This document shows, piece after piece, positions 46,074 to 56,067 of a stretch of 64,000 nucleotides of DNA (the stretch's first letter is position 1; each line of letters opens with the position of its first letter). This DNA is from Devosia lacusdianchii. GTDB taxonomy: Bacteria; Pseudomonadota; Alphaproteobacteria; Rhizobiales; Devosiaceae. The position numbers and the translations under genes are program-made. The notes beneath the pieces are model-generated. The model had not been told where the DNA came from. It did no database searches and worked only from the letters and a program-made list of their open reading frames with translations. The stretch spans positions 3,410,001 through 3,474,000 of the forward strand of contig NZ_CP092483.1 of the NCBI RefSeq assembly GCF_022429625.1, read 5' to 3'.

Positions 46074-47752
46074 GCAATGGTCCTTTGGTCACGAGATGCA
46101 AGCGTGGCGCGGTCAAGCCCGTGCCGGGTCAGAAGTTCGGCAAGAAAGTCGTCGCGCGCCGCCTCGCGCCGGGCCGCGGACCAGCCTTTTGCCTCGGCCA
46201 GGATCGCCGCCGCGGCGTCTATGACGGCCAGCGACAGCGTGCCGGTAATGCCAATGGTCGTGCGCCGCAGCAGGAGGTCACCTAGCGCTTCGACGTGTTC
46301 AGTAGCCACCAGGTGCGCCAGTTCAGCGCGCGAATATCCGGCGATGTCATCGTCGGGCCCGGCCGCGTCGGCCATGGCATCCGCCCCTGATCCATAGCGT
46401 TCCAGCAGTGCGGCCAGACGGGCCCGCGGCAAGCCGGTGCGCTTCGCGGCAGCGTCAGTCCAAGCCGTCGGATTGGCGGGGAAATCCTTGCCACCGCCGA
46501 TCGGCAGGTTCTCGGTATCGACCATCCGGCCGCCACCCAGCCGTTCCAACGCCATGTCGGCGGCGAGCGCACCGAACGAGCGGAACGTCGTCCATTTGCC
46601 GCCGATCATGCACAGCACAGGCGGCGCGCCCTCGATGAGCTCGCAGAAATGGTCGCGCGGAATGGCTCCCGTGGCAGCGGCATTGCTCGCCGGCAGTGGC
46701 CGCACGCCGGCGAACTGGAAGACGATCTCCTCGTCAGCGATCACGATCGATGGGAACACCACCGCCAGCGACTGCAGGATATAAGCCCGCTCGTCGGCGC
46801 CGGACCGCACGGCATCCGGATCGTCCACCCGCACATCGGTCGAACCCACCAGCACATTGCCGAGATAGGGGAAGGCGATGCAGATGCGACCGTCCTCATT
46901 CTCGTAATAGATCATGTGGCCGTCCAGCGCCTCATAGAGCGCCCGGTTCGCCACCACCAGATGTGACCCCTTGGTGCCGCCCATCAGCTTCTGGTTGGTC
47001 GCACCGATGGCCGCGTTGGTCAGATCGATCCAACCGCCGGTCGCGTTGATCACCAGCTCGGGCACGATGGCGACCTCCTCGCCGCCAACACGGTCATGCA
47101 GCATCAGGCCCTCGTCGGACCGCACTACCGCCGCATGATTGAGCGCCAGCCCCCCGGCCGCGATCGCCTCCTGCAGCATCTCAAGTCCCAGCCGTTCCGG
47201 CCGGCTGACCCAGGCGTCATAATAGGTCGCCGATGCCAGCGCCGCCGGGTTCATTGCCGGCCAGCGCGTCAGCGTGCTGCGACGGCCATGGAACTGGTGC
47301 GCTGGAAGCGCCCTGCGCCCCCCGGTGAAGAAGTCATAGAGCGTCAGCCCGATCTTGATCACCACCGCGCCACGCCGGCTCTGCCGCCGCGTCAGCCCGA
47401 GGAAACGGAAAGCCCCGCTGGCGAGGCCGGCAAAAGTCTCGAAAATCGGCACTGTCGTTGGCAAAGGCCGCACGAAATGCGGCGCATTGGCCAAAAGCCG
47501 GTCGCGCTCCAAAAGGCTCTCGCGCACCAGCTTGAACTCGCCGTTTTCGAGATAGCGCAGTCCACCATGGACCATGCGCGACAGCGCCGCGCTGGCTCCC
47601 GAGCAGAAGTCGTCCTTGTCGGCCAGCACCACGTTGACGCCATTGAGCGCCAGCTCGCGGAACACCGAGATGCCGTTGATGCCGCCACCGATGACGAGCA
47701 CGGCCGCCTGCGGCCGGGCTCGGAGCCGGGCGATGGTCTCGCTGCGGGTCAT
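46070..47752 (-). CDS. GlpD/EryB-like FAD-dependent phosphopolyol dehydrogenase
   Basis: A 560-residue flavoprotein of the glycerol-3-phosphate dehydrogenase family. The FAD motif VIGGGINGISVFRELALNG opens the protein, and SRMVHGGLRYLENGEFKLVRESLLERD is the family hallmark. The C-terminal helical domain (from about 430) is retained. Brucella EryB oxidises erythritol 4-phosphate. Here it is linked to an FGGY kinase and an aldolase, so it likely oxidises the phosphorylated polyol. It overlaps both neighbours by four bases. Confidence 0.87.
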   Translation of the reverse strand: MTRSETIARLRARPQAAVLVIGGGINGISVFRELALNGVNVVLADKDDFCSGASAALSRMVHGGLRYLENGEFKLVRESLLERDRLLANAPHFVRPLPTTVPIFETFAGLASGAFRFLGLTRRQSRRGAVVIKIGLTLYDFFTGGRRALPAHQFHGRRSTLTRWPAMNPAALASATYYDAWVSRPERLGLEMLQEAIAAGGLALNHAAVVRSDEGLMLHDRVGGEEVAIVPELVINATGGWIDLTNAAIGATNQKLMGGTKGSHLVVANRALYEALDGHMIYYENEDGRICIAFPYLGNVLVGSTDVRVDDPDAVRSGADERAYILQSLAVVFPSIVIADEEIVFQFAGVRPLPASNAAATGAIPRDHFCELIEGAPPVLCMIGGKWTTFRSFGALAADMALERLGGGRMVDTENLPIGGGKDFPANPTAWTDAAAKRTGLPRARLAALLERYGSGADAMADAAGPDDDIAGYSRAELAHLVATEHVEALGDLLLRRTTIGITGTLSLAVIDAAAAILAEAKGWSAARREAARDDFLAELLTRHGLDRATLASRDQRTIA

Positions 47753-48735
47753 GCTATGGCCGACAGATGGCTCGTCCGCGCCGCGTCGATCACGGCCAGA
47801 TCGTCCGCGCTCAGCGCCAGAGTACCTGCCCGGGCATTGTCCAGTGCCTGACGCGGATTGCGCGCCCCGCACAAGGCAAAGGTGATACCCGGCCGCCGCA
47901 GCGTCCAGGCGATGACCAATTGCGCGACGCTGGCGCCGTGCTGGTCGGCCAGCGGCCGCAACGCCGTCGCAAAGTGAGCCGCACGTTGTCGGTTCTCGAC
48001 CGAAAAGCGCGGATCACCGGCTCGCTGATCATCGCCCCCAAAGGCGCGGTCCGCCGCTACCGTACCGGTCAGCAGGCCCAGTGCCAGCGACGAATAGCTG
48101 AGCGTCGAGACCCCAGCTTCTGTCGCGATGGGCAGTAGCGTCGTCTCGATCTCGCGATCGAGCATCGAATAGCGTTCCTGGATCGCATCGAGCTTCCCGG
48201 CCACCACGTAGGCGCGCAGGTCGTCGGCGCTGACATTGCTGGCCCCGATCGCCCGGATCTTGCCGGCCTGCTTAAGCCGGGCCAGCGCTTCCATCGTCTC
48301 GGCGATCGGCGTCGTCGGATCCTGCCAATGGGTGATGTAGAGGTCGATGTAGTCGGTCCCGAGCCGTTTCAGGCTCTCTTCCACCTCGAAGACGATGCCG
48401 TCCGCACCCAGGTAGCGGTGCACCGGCTTACCGGCTTCGTCAAAGAAGTGGTTGCCCTTGCCGTGATGCCAGTTGAGCCCGCACTTGGTGGCGATCACAA
48501 CCCCGTCGCGCTTGCCCCTGATGGCCTCGCCCACCAATTCCTCGCTTCGCCCCAGGCCATAGGCCGGTGCCGTGTCGATCAGCGAAATCCCCGCGTCGAT
48601 CGAGGCCTCGATCGCCTGGACGGCTGCGGCCTCATCGGTACCACCCCACATCCAGCCCCCGATGGCCCAAGTGCCCAGGCCAACGGCCGAGGCAGCAATG
48701 CCCGAGCGGCCGATATCGCGCAAAAGCTGGCTCAT
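47749..48735 (-). CDS. Aldo/keto reductase in the polyol operon
   Basis: A 328-residue AKR. The catalytic Asp and Tyr are in SLIDTAPAYGLGRSE, the Lys in IATKCGLN and the His in LYITHWQDPTTPI. It overlaps the SorC-type gene by four bases and the GlpD-like gene by four bases. It probably interconverts the polyol and its sugar, or reduces an aldehyde released by the aldolase. Confidence 0.87.
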   Translation of the reverse strand: MSQLLRDIGRSGIAASAVGLGTWAIGGWMWGGTDEAAAVQAIEASIDAGISLIDTAPAYGLGRSEELVGEAIRGKRDGVVIATKCGLNWHHGKGNHFFDEAGKPVHRYLGADGIVFEVEESLKRLGTDYIDLYITHWQDPTTPIAETMEALARLKQAGKIRAIGASNVSADDLRAYVVAGKLDAIQERYSMLDREIETTLLPIATEAGVSTLSYSSLALGLLTGTVAADRAFGGDDQRAGDPRFSVENRQRAAHFATALRPLADQHGASVAQLVIAWTLRRPGITFALCGARNPRQALDNARAGTLALSADDLAVIDAARTSHLSAIA

Positions 48736-49700
48736 GCTGCCTCCGCCAGGTCGATGATGCCACGAGCTGTGACTTCGTCGGTCACCAGCGTATCGAGATA
48801 GTTGCCGCGCATGGCCGCCAGCACCGGCGCCACCTTGTTGGGCCCACTGGCAATGCCGATGGTGCGCGGGATGGTAGCCAGTTCATCGAGCGTCAGTGCC
48901 ACCAGCGACCGGTTGGGAGCGTAATCGGCCACGCGCCCATCGCCATCCACCAGGTGGGCCAGCAATTCGCCCGTCGCGCCCGACCGCTCGATCGCCTTGC
49001 GGTCTTCGGAGGACGAGGGATGCAGATCATAATAGCTGCTGTCGTCGGAGAGGATCGAGCCGATGCCGACAATGGCAATCGTTGCCTCCCGCGCCCGCCG
49101 GAATACATCAGCGACCGAGCGCATATGCATCACCATTTCGCGCTCTTCCTGGTTATCGGCGAAGAGCGGCGCATGCATCTGATAGGCTCGACCGCCCAGG
49201 CGGTCTGCCAGCATCGTCGCTACGTGGTTGACGTCGGTATAGTGCTTGCCCTGCACCAACCCCGTCGCCGGCACGACCTCCACGTCGTAGCGCCGAGATG
49301 GCGCCAGACCGGCAACGATGGCGCTGACGCCCTTGCCACCGCTGATGCAGATGCGATCGCCATCAGCAAGCATTTCGAGCAGGAGGTTTGCACCCAGAGC
49401 CCCGACACCGAGCAGCGTCGTCTCGACATTGTCGCTCACCGCCGGCGCCACCACGGCGCGGCTGATGCCGCCAATGGCCACCAACTGCTCCTCGATTCCG
49501 ACCAGATGCTGAACCGGCGATTTGACCTTGATTTCGACCAGACCCAGCGCCCGACCGCGCTTGATGAGACGGTTGACCGTGGCATGGCTGAGCCCCAGCA
49601 CCTTGGCGATTTCGGCCTGGGTCTGCCCTTCGACGAAGTGCAGCACCAATGCCTGATGCATCTGCCGGGCCGCCGTGAGGTCGTCATTCGTGGGAGGCAT
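48732..49700 (-). CDS. SorC/EryD-family sugar-responsive regulator
   Basis: A 322-residue regulator. The N-terminal HTH (FVEGQTQAEIAKVLGLSHATVNRLIKRGRALG, about 20-55) is followed by a sugar-phosphate isomerase-like effector domain with GDRICISGGKGVSAIVAGL and FADNQEEREMVM. The family includes EryD, LsrR and DeoR-like repressors that respond to phosphorylated sugars. It follows the transporter genes and is likely autoregulated within the operon. Confidence 0.9.
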   Translation of the reverse strand: MPPTNDDLTAARQMHQALVLHFVEGQTQAEIAKVLGLSHATVNRLIKRGRALGLVEIKVKSPVQHLVGIEEQLVAIGGISRAVVAPAVSDNVETTLLGVGALGANLLLEMLADGDRICISGGKGVSAIVAGLAPSRRYDVEVVPATGLVQGKHYTDVNHVATMLADRLGGRAYQMHAPLFADNQEEREMVMHMRSVADVFRRAREATIAIVGIGSILSDDSSYYDLHPSSSEDRKAIERSGATGELLAHLVDGDGRVADYAPNRSLVALTLDELATIPRTIGIASGPNKVAPVLAAMRGNYLDTLVTDEVTARGIIDLAEAA

Positions 49701-49730
49701 GAGAATAACCTTCGTGAAAAGCGGCGTGCG

Positions 49731-50738
49731 TCAGGCCGACCGGCCGCGATGCAGCAAATGATCGAGTGAGACCGCCGAAAGCAGGATGCAGCCGCGGATC
49801 ACGTCCTGCCAATAAACCGGCACGTTGAGCAGGATGAGCGAGGACGTAACCACCGACAGCAGGCCGATGCCGAGGATCGCCCCGAAAATGCTGCCCGAGC
49901 CACCGGTCAGCGAAGCTCCGCCGATCACCGCCGCCGCAATGATGTTGAGTTCCATGCCCACCCCGAAGGTCGGCGTCGCCGAGCCGAACCGGCTCATGTA
50001 GATGACCCCCGCCAGCCCGGCCAGCGCCGAGCACAGCACCGTCACCCAGAACTTCACCTGGTTGGTCTTGATGCCGGAATACTGCGCCGCCTTCTCGTTG
50101 CTGCCGGTGTAGAACACCTTTCGGAAGGCCGTCGCCCGGCGCAGCAGGAAGTCGAAGATCACCACGACCACGAAGAAGATGATGATGACAACGGGTACGC
50201 CATAGAACTCGCCCTGGCCGATCGCCTTGAACTCCGGCGGCAGCGTGAAGAGCGATAGCGGCGTACCCTTGGTGATCAGCAGGCATAGCCCGCGCACGAT
50301 GACCATGGCAGCCAGCGACGTGATGAAGTGGCTGAGCCCCACGACCGTCACGAAGAAACCACTGACCGCGCCGACAAGACCGCAGGCCGCGATTGCGATA
50401 ATGCTGGCGCTCCACGGGTCGAGCCCCATGAGGAACAGGGAGCCGCCGATCACCATGGCGAAGCACACCACCGAGCCGACCGCTAGGTCGATGCCGCCCA
50501 CGATCAGCAGGACCGTCATGCCGACCACGACGATGCCCTCGACCGAGAAGCTCATCAGCATGGCCCGCACATTGCCCCAGGTGGCGAAGTGCGGTGAGGC
50601 AAAGCTCATGGCCACGCACATGGCAACGATGATGGCGATGAGCCCGGCCTCGCGCATCGACCCCAACTTTCCCAGTGAGAAACGCGACGAATCGAGCGCG
50701 GCAGCGGCCATGGGCCGGTCCTCCTGGCTAAGCGACAT
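49731..50738 (-). CDS. Ribose-type ABC transporter permease (RbsC-like)
   Basis: A 335-residue permease of the CUT2 class with about ten hydrophobic segments. [21 protein letters not shown] and [24 protein letters not shown] are RbsC-typical. Its start overlaps the ATPase gene end by 11 bp. The C-terminus may be as annotated (LLHRGRSA). Confidence 0.92.
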   Translation of the reverse strand: MSLSQEDRPMAAAALDSSRFSLGKLGSMREAGLIAIIVAMCVAMSFASPHFATWGNVRAMLMSFSVEGIVVVGMTVLLIVGGIDLAVGSVVCFAMVIGGSLFLMGLDPWSASIIAIAACGLVGAVSGFFVTVVGLSHFITSLAAMVIVRGLCLLITKGTPLSLFTLPPEFKAIGQGEFYGVPVVIIIFFVVVVIFDFLLRRATAFRKVFYTGSNEKAAQYSGIKTNQVKFWVTVLCSALAGLAGVIYMSRFGSATPTFGVGMELNIIAAAVIGGASLTGGSGSIFGAILGIGLLSVVTSSLILLNVPVYWQDVIRGCILLSAVSLDHLLHRGRSA

Positions 50739-52236
50739 GATGATTTTCCTCCCTGAGGCCGGAGGCGAGGCGGATCACCGCTTCCTCCGTAATGGTCTGC
50801 GTCAGTTCACCGGCCACCTGGCCCTCGCGCATGACAAGCACCCGATCGGCGATGCCGATGAGTTCAGGCAACTCTGACGAGATAACGATGATGCCGGTGC
50901 CGGCATCGGCGAGCTGGCGCAGCAGCTTGTGGATTTCAGACTTGGCGCCGACGTCGATGCCGCGCGTCGGCTCATCCATGATGATGACCTTGGGCTGCAC
51001 CGAAAGCTGCTTGGCGATCGCGACCTTCTGCTGGTTGCCGCCCGATAGGGACGCCACGTCGTCGGCAATGCCGCCCATCTTGATCCCAAGCCGCGCCGCC
51101 AACGAAATCGCCTGCGAGGTCTCGGCGCGCCGGTCGATCAAGCCGCTTCGGGTCAGCTTGCCGAGGTCGAGCGCCGAAATGTTCTGGGCAATCGAGAGAT
51201 CGAGAAAGACCCCGGAATGCTTACGGTCCTCGGAGAGATAGACCAGCCCCTGCCGTACCGCGTCGGCATAGCTGCCGATATCGACATCCTGCCCGGTAAC
51301 CCGCACCGACCCGCCGGTCTTGCGCGTTAGCCCGCAGAGCGCCAAGGCCAATTCCGTGCGGCCCGAGCCGATGAGCCCGCCAATACCTAGGATTTCCCCG
51401 CGCTTGAGCGCCAGCGAAACCGGGCCGACGTCATCAGACATAAGGCTGTCGACAGCCAGCAAGGTCTCCTCGCCGATGGCCTGCGCCTTTGGCGGATACA
51501 TCTGGGTGATTTCGCGCCCCACCATGCGGCGAACCACGTAATCGGGTGTCAGGTCGGCGATGCGATCAGTTGAAACATGCCGCCCGTCGCGCAACACAGT
51601 GACACGGTCGCACAGCGAGAAAATCTCGGCCATACGGTGAGAAATATAGATGATCGAGATGCCGCGCGCCTTGAGCTCGCGGATAATGCCGAACAGAGCC
51701 TGGGCTTCGCTTTCGGTCAGTGCCGCCGTAGGTTCGTCGAAGATCAGCACCCGGCAATCGAGCGTCAGCGCCTTGGCGATCTCGACCAGTTGCTGGTTGG
51801 AAATGGAGAGCTCCGCCACCCGCCTCGTGACCGGAATGGGCGCCAGACGGTTCATCACCTGCTGGGCGCGCGCATTGAGTTGGCGATAGTTCATCAGCGG
51901 AGCGCGGCGCGCATTGGTCGTCGCCATCAGGATGTTCTCGGCCACCGTCGCATCGCGGCACAGCGCGATTTCCTGATGCACCAGGCCAATACCTAGCTTC
52001 TGCGCCGCTGCCGGCGAGGCGACCGTGACAGGTTTGCCATTGAGCAGGATGCTGCCAGAGCTGGGCTGCAGCACGCCCGCGATGATGTTCATCAGCGTCG
52101 ACTTGCCGGCCCCGTTCTCGCCACAGAGGGCATGAACCTCGCCTTGCGCCAGCGAGAAGGAGACATCGGTCAGTGCCCGGACCGGGCCGAAATTCTTGGA
52201 GATGTCGCGAATATCGAGGACGCCGTAGTCACTCAT
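50728..52236 (-). CDS. Ribose-type ABC transporter double ATPase (RbsA-like)
   Basis: A 502-residue fused ATPase. The first half has Walker [10 protein letters not shown] and [18 protein letters not shown]; the second half has the degenerate [14 protein letters not shown] and the signature [17 protein letters not shown], as in RbsA/XylG. AAGGAGG seven bases before the ATG at 52236 settles the start. It energises the RbsC-like permease. Confidence 0.94.
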   Translation of the reverse strand: MSDYGVLDIRDISKNFGPVRALTDVSFSLAQGEVHALCGENGAGKSTLMNIIAGVLQPSSGSILLNGKPVTVASPAAAQKLGIGLVHQEIALCRDATVAENILMATTNARRAPLMNYRQLNARAQQVMNRLAPIPVTRRVAELSISNQQLVEIAKALTLDCRVLIFDEPTAALTESEAQALFGIIRELKARGISIIYISHRMAEIFSLCDRVTVLRDGRHVSTDRIADLTPDYVVRRMVGREITQMYPPKAQAIGEETLLAVDSLMSDDVGPVSLALKRGEILGIGGLIGSGRTELALALCGLTRKTGGSVRVTGQDVDIGSYADAVRQGLVYLSEDRKHSGVFLDLSIAQNISALDLGKLTRSGLIDRRAETSQAISLAARLGIKMGGIADDVASLSGGNQQKVAIAKQLSVQPKVIIMDEPTRGIDVGAKSEIHKLLRQLADAGTGIIVISSELPELIGIADRVLVMREGQVAGELTQTITEEAVIRLASGLREENHHVA

Positions 52237-52297
52237 GATGGTCCTCCTTAGGTCGGTTCCCGGGGCACTCGCGCGCCCCGGGCAGGTCGGCGGGAGA

Positions 52298-53326
52298 TTA
52301 TTCTTCGATGCCCTTGGTGCCGCGACGCTTGAGGTAGTCGTCCCAATAGAAGTCATCGGCGTTTTCGGCGGTGACGATCGAGAAGCCATTGTCGACGAAG
52401 GGCACGGCCATGGCATTGTCGCCGGAGCGGGCATAGTCGTTCATCGGATCGATCAGCTCAGGGTGGGCAGCCATCCACAGCAGCATGAAGCCCATATAGC
52501 CCTGCATGCCCTGGTTCGGATTGACCGAGCCGAAGATGTCGCCGGCCTTGATCATGTCGAGAATGTTCTCGTTGACGTCGGCCAACATGACGCGGACCTT
52601 GCCGCCATTTTCCTTGCTGGCCTGCGCCGCGCCGATGGCCGAGTTGGCTTCAGGCATGAACACAGCGCCGAGGTTCGGATTCGCCTGAATCAGGCTCAGC
52701 ACGGCCTGATAGGCCTTTGCCGGATCCTGGTTGGAAGCAGCGCGACCGACCAGCTTCATCTCGGGCCACTTGGCTTCCATGCGGGCGATGAAGGCCGCCA
52801 CGCGCTTATCGTGATTGTCCTGGCCCGGATTTTCCAGCACGGCATATTCGCCCTTGCCATCCATGGCCTCGGCCACGGCGTCGGCAGCATAGGTGCCTTC
52901 AGCCAGGTTGTCCGAAGTGATGAACGAGGTGCGCTTGGAGTTCGGCGAGTCAGCCGCAAAGGTCACCACGGCCACGCCCTGATCGACCGCGCGGTTGATC
53001 GGCTCGACGAAGGGGTCCGAGTTCATCGGATGCACCAGAATGCCGGCTGGGTTCTGCGCCAGCGCCTGATCGAAACTGGCGATCTGCTTGGTCACGTCAT
53101 ATTCGGTCGTGCCGGTATATTCGGTCTCGCAGCCGAACTGCTGGCCGGCCTGCTTGAACATTTCATAGACCGGGAACCAGTATTCGACGCCCGAGACCAT
53201 GACGTTCATCACGTACTTCTCGCCTGGTTCGCACTTGAACGGATTTTCCGTCTGTGCCGCGACATGACCGGCGCCGAAGCTCGTAGCCACGGCCGTCATT
53301 GCGAGCATGCCCAAAAATTTGCGCAA
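52298..53326 (-). CDS. Ribose-type ABC transporter binding protein (RbsB-like)
   Basis: A 342-residue periplasmic binding protein of the Peripla_BP_4 class. The most likely start is a TTG at 53326, with GGGGAGG just upstream and a good signal peptide ([18 protein letters not shown], cleaved near VAAQ). The nearest ATG is at 53308. The mature protein carries [20 protein letters not shown] and [14 protein letters not shown]. The protein initiates the polyol operon. Substrate unknown, perhaps a C4-C5 polyol. Confidence 0.9.
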   Translation of the reverse strand: MRKFLGMLAMTAVATSFGAGHVAAQTENPFKCEPGEKYVMNVMVSGVEYWFPVYEMFKQAGQQFGCETEYTGTTEYDVTKQIASFDQALAQNPAGILVHPMNSDPFVEPINRAVDQGVAVVTFAADSPNSKRTSFITSDNLAEGTYAADAVAEAMDGKGEYAVLENPGQDNHDKRVAAFIARMEAKWPEMKLVGRAASNQDPAKAYQAVLSLIQANPNLGAVFMPEANSAIGAAQASKENGGKVRVMLADVNENILDMIKAGDIFGSVNPNQGMQGYMGFMLLWMAAHPELIDPMNDYARSGDNAMAVPFVDNGFSIVTAENADDFYWDDYLKRRGTKGIEE

Positions 53327-53748
53327 GATTCCTCCCCACGGCCGAGGCCGTTTGCAAAATTGACTGCCACCGACCCATGTCGGCGGCGATATCTGAAAGC
53401 CAGGGCTCCTCCGAACCTCAGCGAGCGGACACTGCACGCCCCGCAGTATGCCTGTCAATAAAATTCATAGCAAGAAATATATTTCATATCGAGGCGTCGT
53501 TGAGCACGCATTCGGTGGACACCGGCCGCTGCAGTGGCGGTACTCGCTGGTAGTCGCGCTACACCAACTTGGGCGCGGGCCGAACGGCCCACTAGGCCGT
53601 CGACCTTCTACCTACCCAGCGGCGTTGAGGTTCAGCGGACCCAGTCAAATCCCAGCGCGTCATTCCCGCGAAAGCGGGAATCTCCCTACCGGACCTGCGA
53701 TTTAGAAAGACGATTCCCGCTTTCGCGGGAATAACGCGGTGGCGGTAG
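53327..53748. promoter_or_regulatory. Promoter region of the polyol operon, with repeats
   Basis: 422 bp with no supported gene. The polyol operon promoter should lie here; an AT-rich stretch at 53455-53490 (AAATTCATAGCAAG, ATATATTTCATATC) is the best candidate, without a clear SorC operator. The inverted dRS3-like pair at 53662-53732 lies in the same gap. Confidence 0.45.
53662..53732. repeat. Inverted pair of dRS3-like 20-bp palindromes
   Basis: ATTCCCGCGAAAGCGGGAAT (53662-53681) and its reverse complement (53713-53732) flank 31 bp. Each unit is an eight-base stem closed by a GAAA or TTTC loop. ATTCCCN8GGGAAT matches the Neisseria dRS3 repeat consensus. The units lie 3' of hutD, which reads toward the repeat, so they may end its transcript. 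Confidence 0.8.
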
Positions 53749-54312
53749 CTAGCCGAGCAAGCGCACATCCACCTGCAACAGCATACCCGCTTCCCTGATC
53801 GCAATATCGCCAACTTCAGCAAACCGCGCGAGCTGCCCCGGAGCCAGATGATACTCCTCCGCCCCCGTAGTCAGCACAGCCTGCCCATCAAGGCAGAGAA
53901 AAAGGCTCCGATCCGCCGCTTGCAGCGCCGCCCCCGCACCCCGATGGATGTTCACCACGGCCGAAGCCCTGCCACGCGCGGTCATCACATTCAAATCCCG
54001 CGACGGACCAAGCACGGCCTCCGCTTGCGTAGTCCAGTCACCGGAAAACACCACCGGCTTGAGCATCTCCACCCGGACCCGTCCATGCCCCGAAAAATCA
54101 AGATCAAAGCCGGGTCCCTCGATCAGAGTCAGAACGCGGTCCACGCCGGGAAACGCCGAGAATTGTCCGGCCTCGACGACATCCGCCGCCGAAATACGCC
54201 AGAGCATTACGCCCCCCGCGTCGTCCTCGTGCGCCATCTCGATGGTCGTGCCCCGGCCGTTGCGCCAGGGCATGGCGCGAAAGTCATCCGGACCGAGAAT
54301 CTGAACCGGCAT
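53749..54312 (-). CDS. hutD: HutD family protein
   Basis: A 187-residue HutD/VES-type double-stranded beta-helix (cupin-like) protein; MPWRNGRGTTIEMAHE, WRISAADVVEAGQFSAFPGVDR and VVFSGDW are typical. HutD is linked to histidine utilisation and may sense or limit intermediates. It is translated from a start that overlaps the hutU stop (TGATG). Confidence 0.9.
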   Translation of the reverse strand: MPVQILGPDDFRAMPWRNGRGTTIEMAHEDDAGGVMLWRISAADVVEAGQFSAFPGVDRVLTLIEGPGFDLDFSGHGRVRVEMLKPVVFSGDWTTQAEAVLGPSRDLNVMTARGRASAVVNIHRGAGAALQAADRSLFLCLDGQAVLTTGAEEYHLAPGQLARFAEVGDIAIREAGMLLQVDVRLLG

Positions 54313-55985
54313 CAGCGTGCCAGCGATGGCAGGTCGAGGCCCTTCTGGCGCGCCCAGTCCTGGGCAGTCTCATAGCCCGCATCGGCGTGGCGCATCACGC
54401 CAGTGGCCGGGTCGTTCCACAGCACCCGGGCAATGCGCTTGGCCGCTTCGGGCGTGCCATCGGCGCAGATCACCATGCCTGCATGCTGGGAAAAGCCCAT
54501 GCCCACGCCACCGCCATGGTGCAGCGACACCCAGGTCGCGCCGCTCGCCGTATTGAGCAGAGCATTGAGCAGCGACCAGTCCGAGATAGCATCCGAGCCG
54601 TCCTTCATCGCCTCGGTCTCGCGGTTGGGCGAGGTGACCGAGCCGGAATCGAGATGGTCGCGGCCGATGACGACGGGGGCTTCCAACTCGCCATTGGCGA
54701 CCATTTCGTTGAAGGCGAGGCCCAGCCGGTGGCGATCGCCGAGGCCGACCCAGCAGATGCGCGCGGGCAGGCCTTGGAAGGCGATGCGCTCGCGCGCCAT
54801 GTCGAGCCAGTTGTGCAGGTGCGGATCGTCGGGGATCAGTTCCTTGACCGTGGCATCGGTCTTGGCGATATCGTCCGGATTGCCGGAGAGCGCCGCCCAG
54901 CGGAACGGGCCAATGCCGCGGCAGAACAGCGGACGAATGTAGGCCGGCACGAAGCCGGGAAAGTCGAACGCATTGGCGACGCCCTCTTCCTTGGCCATCT
55001 GCCTGATATTGTTGCCGTAGTCGAAGGTTGGAACGCCGTTCGCATGAAAGGCAAGCATTGCCTCGACATGTGTGGCCATCGACCGCTTGGCGGCCAGCAC
55101 CGTCCCCGCAGGATCGCTAGCGGCGCGCTCACGGTACTCCGCCCAGCTCCAGCCAACCGGAAGATAGCCGTTGAGCGGATCGTGCGCCGAGGTCTGGTCG
55201 GTCACCATGTCTGGTCGCACGCCGCGACGGACCAATTCGGGCAGGATTTCTGCGGCATTGCCGAGCAGCGCGATCGAGATCGCCTTGCGGTTGGCAGTTG
55301 CGTCGGCGACCATGCTGAGCGCCTCGTCGAGGTCCCGAGCCTGCATGTCCACATAGCGGGTGCGCAGGCGGAAATCGATCGATTGCTGCTGGCACTCGAT
55401 GGCCAGGCACGCCGCGCCCGCCATGGTCGCGGCCAACGGTTGGGCCCCGCCCATGCCGCCAAGACCTGCCGTCAGCACCCAGCGGCCGCCGAGATCGCCG
55501 CGGTAGTGCTTGCGGCCGGCCTCGACGAAGGTCTCGTAGGTGCCCTGCACGATGCCTTGCGACCCGATATAGATCCACGAGCCAGCCGTCATCTGGCCGT
55601 ACATCATCAGCCCCTGCCGATCGAGCTCGTTGAAATGCTCCCACGTCGCCCAGTGCGGCACGAGATTGGAATTGGCGATCAGCACGCGGGGGGCATCGGC
55701 ATGGGTCGTGAACACGCCGACGGGCTTCCCCGATTGCACCAATAACGTCTCGTCGCCTTCGAGCCGCCGCAGCGTCTGGACGATCCGGTCATAGGCGTCC
55801 CAATCGCGCGCGGCGCGACCAATGCCGCCATAGACCACCAATTCCTTGGGGTTCTCGGCAACGTCAGGGTCGAGATTGTTCATCAGCATGCGCAACGGCG
55901 CCTCCGTCAGCCAGGATTTGGCCGTCAGCACGGCGCCGCGCGGCGCACGGATTTCGATGTCCCGGTAACGGCTGTTGCTCAGCAT
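54312..55985 (-). CDS. hutU: Urocanate hydratase
   Basis: A 557-residue NAD-dependent urocanase that converts urocanate to imidazolonepropionate. [46 protein letters not shown] and [15 protein letters not shown] are family hallmarks. The ATG at 55985 follows GGAG and matches the family length. A HutC operator lies 23 bp upstream at 56008. It is cotranscribed with hutD. Confidence 0.97.
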   Translation of the reverse strand: MLSNSRYRDIEIRAPRGAVLTAKSWLTEAPLRMLMNNLDPDVAENPKELVVYGGIGRAARDWDAYDRIVQTLRRLEGDETLLVQSGKPVGVFTTHADAPRVLIANSNLVPHWATWEHFNELDRQGLMMYGQMTAGSWIYIGSQGIVQGTYETFVEAGRKHYRGDLGGRWVLTAGLGGMGGAQPLAATMAGAACLAIECQQQSIDFRLRTRYVDMQARDLDEALSMVADATANRKAISIALLGNAAEILPELVRRGVRPDMVTDQTSAHDPLNGYLPVGWSWAEYRERAASDPAGTVLAAKRSMATHVEAMLAFHANGVPTFDYGNNIRQMAKEEGVANAFDFPGFVPAYIRPLFCRGIGPFRWAALSGNPDDIAKTDATVKELIPDDPHLHNWLDMARERIAFQGLPARICWVGLGDRHRLGLAFNEMVANGELEAPVVIGRDHLDSGSVTSPNRETEAMKDGSDAISDWSLLNALLNTASGATWVSLHHGGGVGMGFSQHAGMVICADGTPEAAKRIARVLWNDPATGVMRHADAGYETAQDWARQKGLDLPSLAR

Positions 55986-56007
55986 GAACGGCTCCACCTG
56001 TATAGAG

Positions 56008-56019
56008 TTGTATATGTAA
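56008..56019. promoter_or_regulatory. HutC operator before hutU
   Basis: TTGTATATGTAA is close to the HutC palindrome TTGTATATACAA and matches 11 of 12 bases with the reverse complement of the site at 56940. It sits in the hutC-hutU gap. Confidence 0.75.
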
Positions 56020-56067
56020 GTTATCAAACTCTACGGCATTGGCAACCGGCAAAATGAGGAGGCCAAG

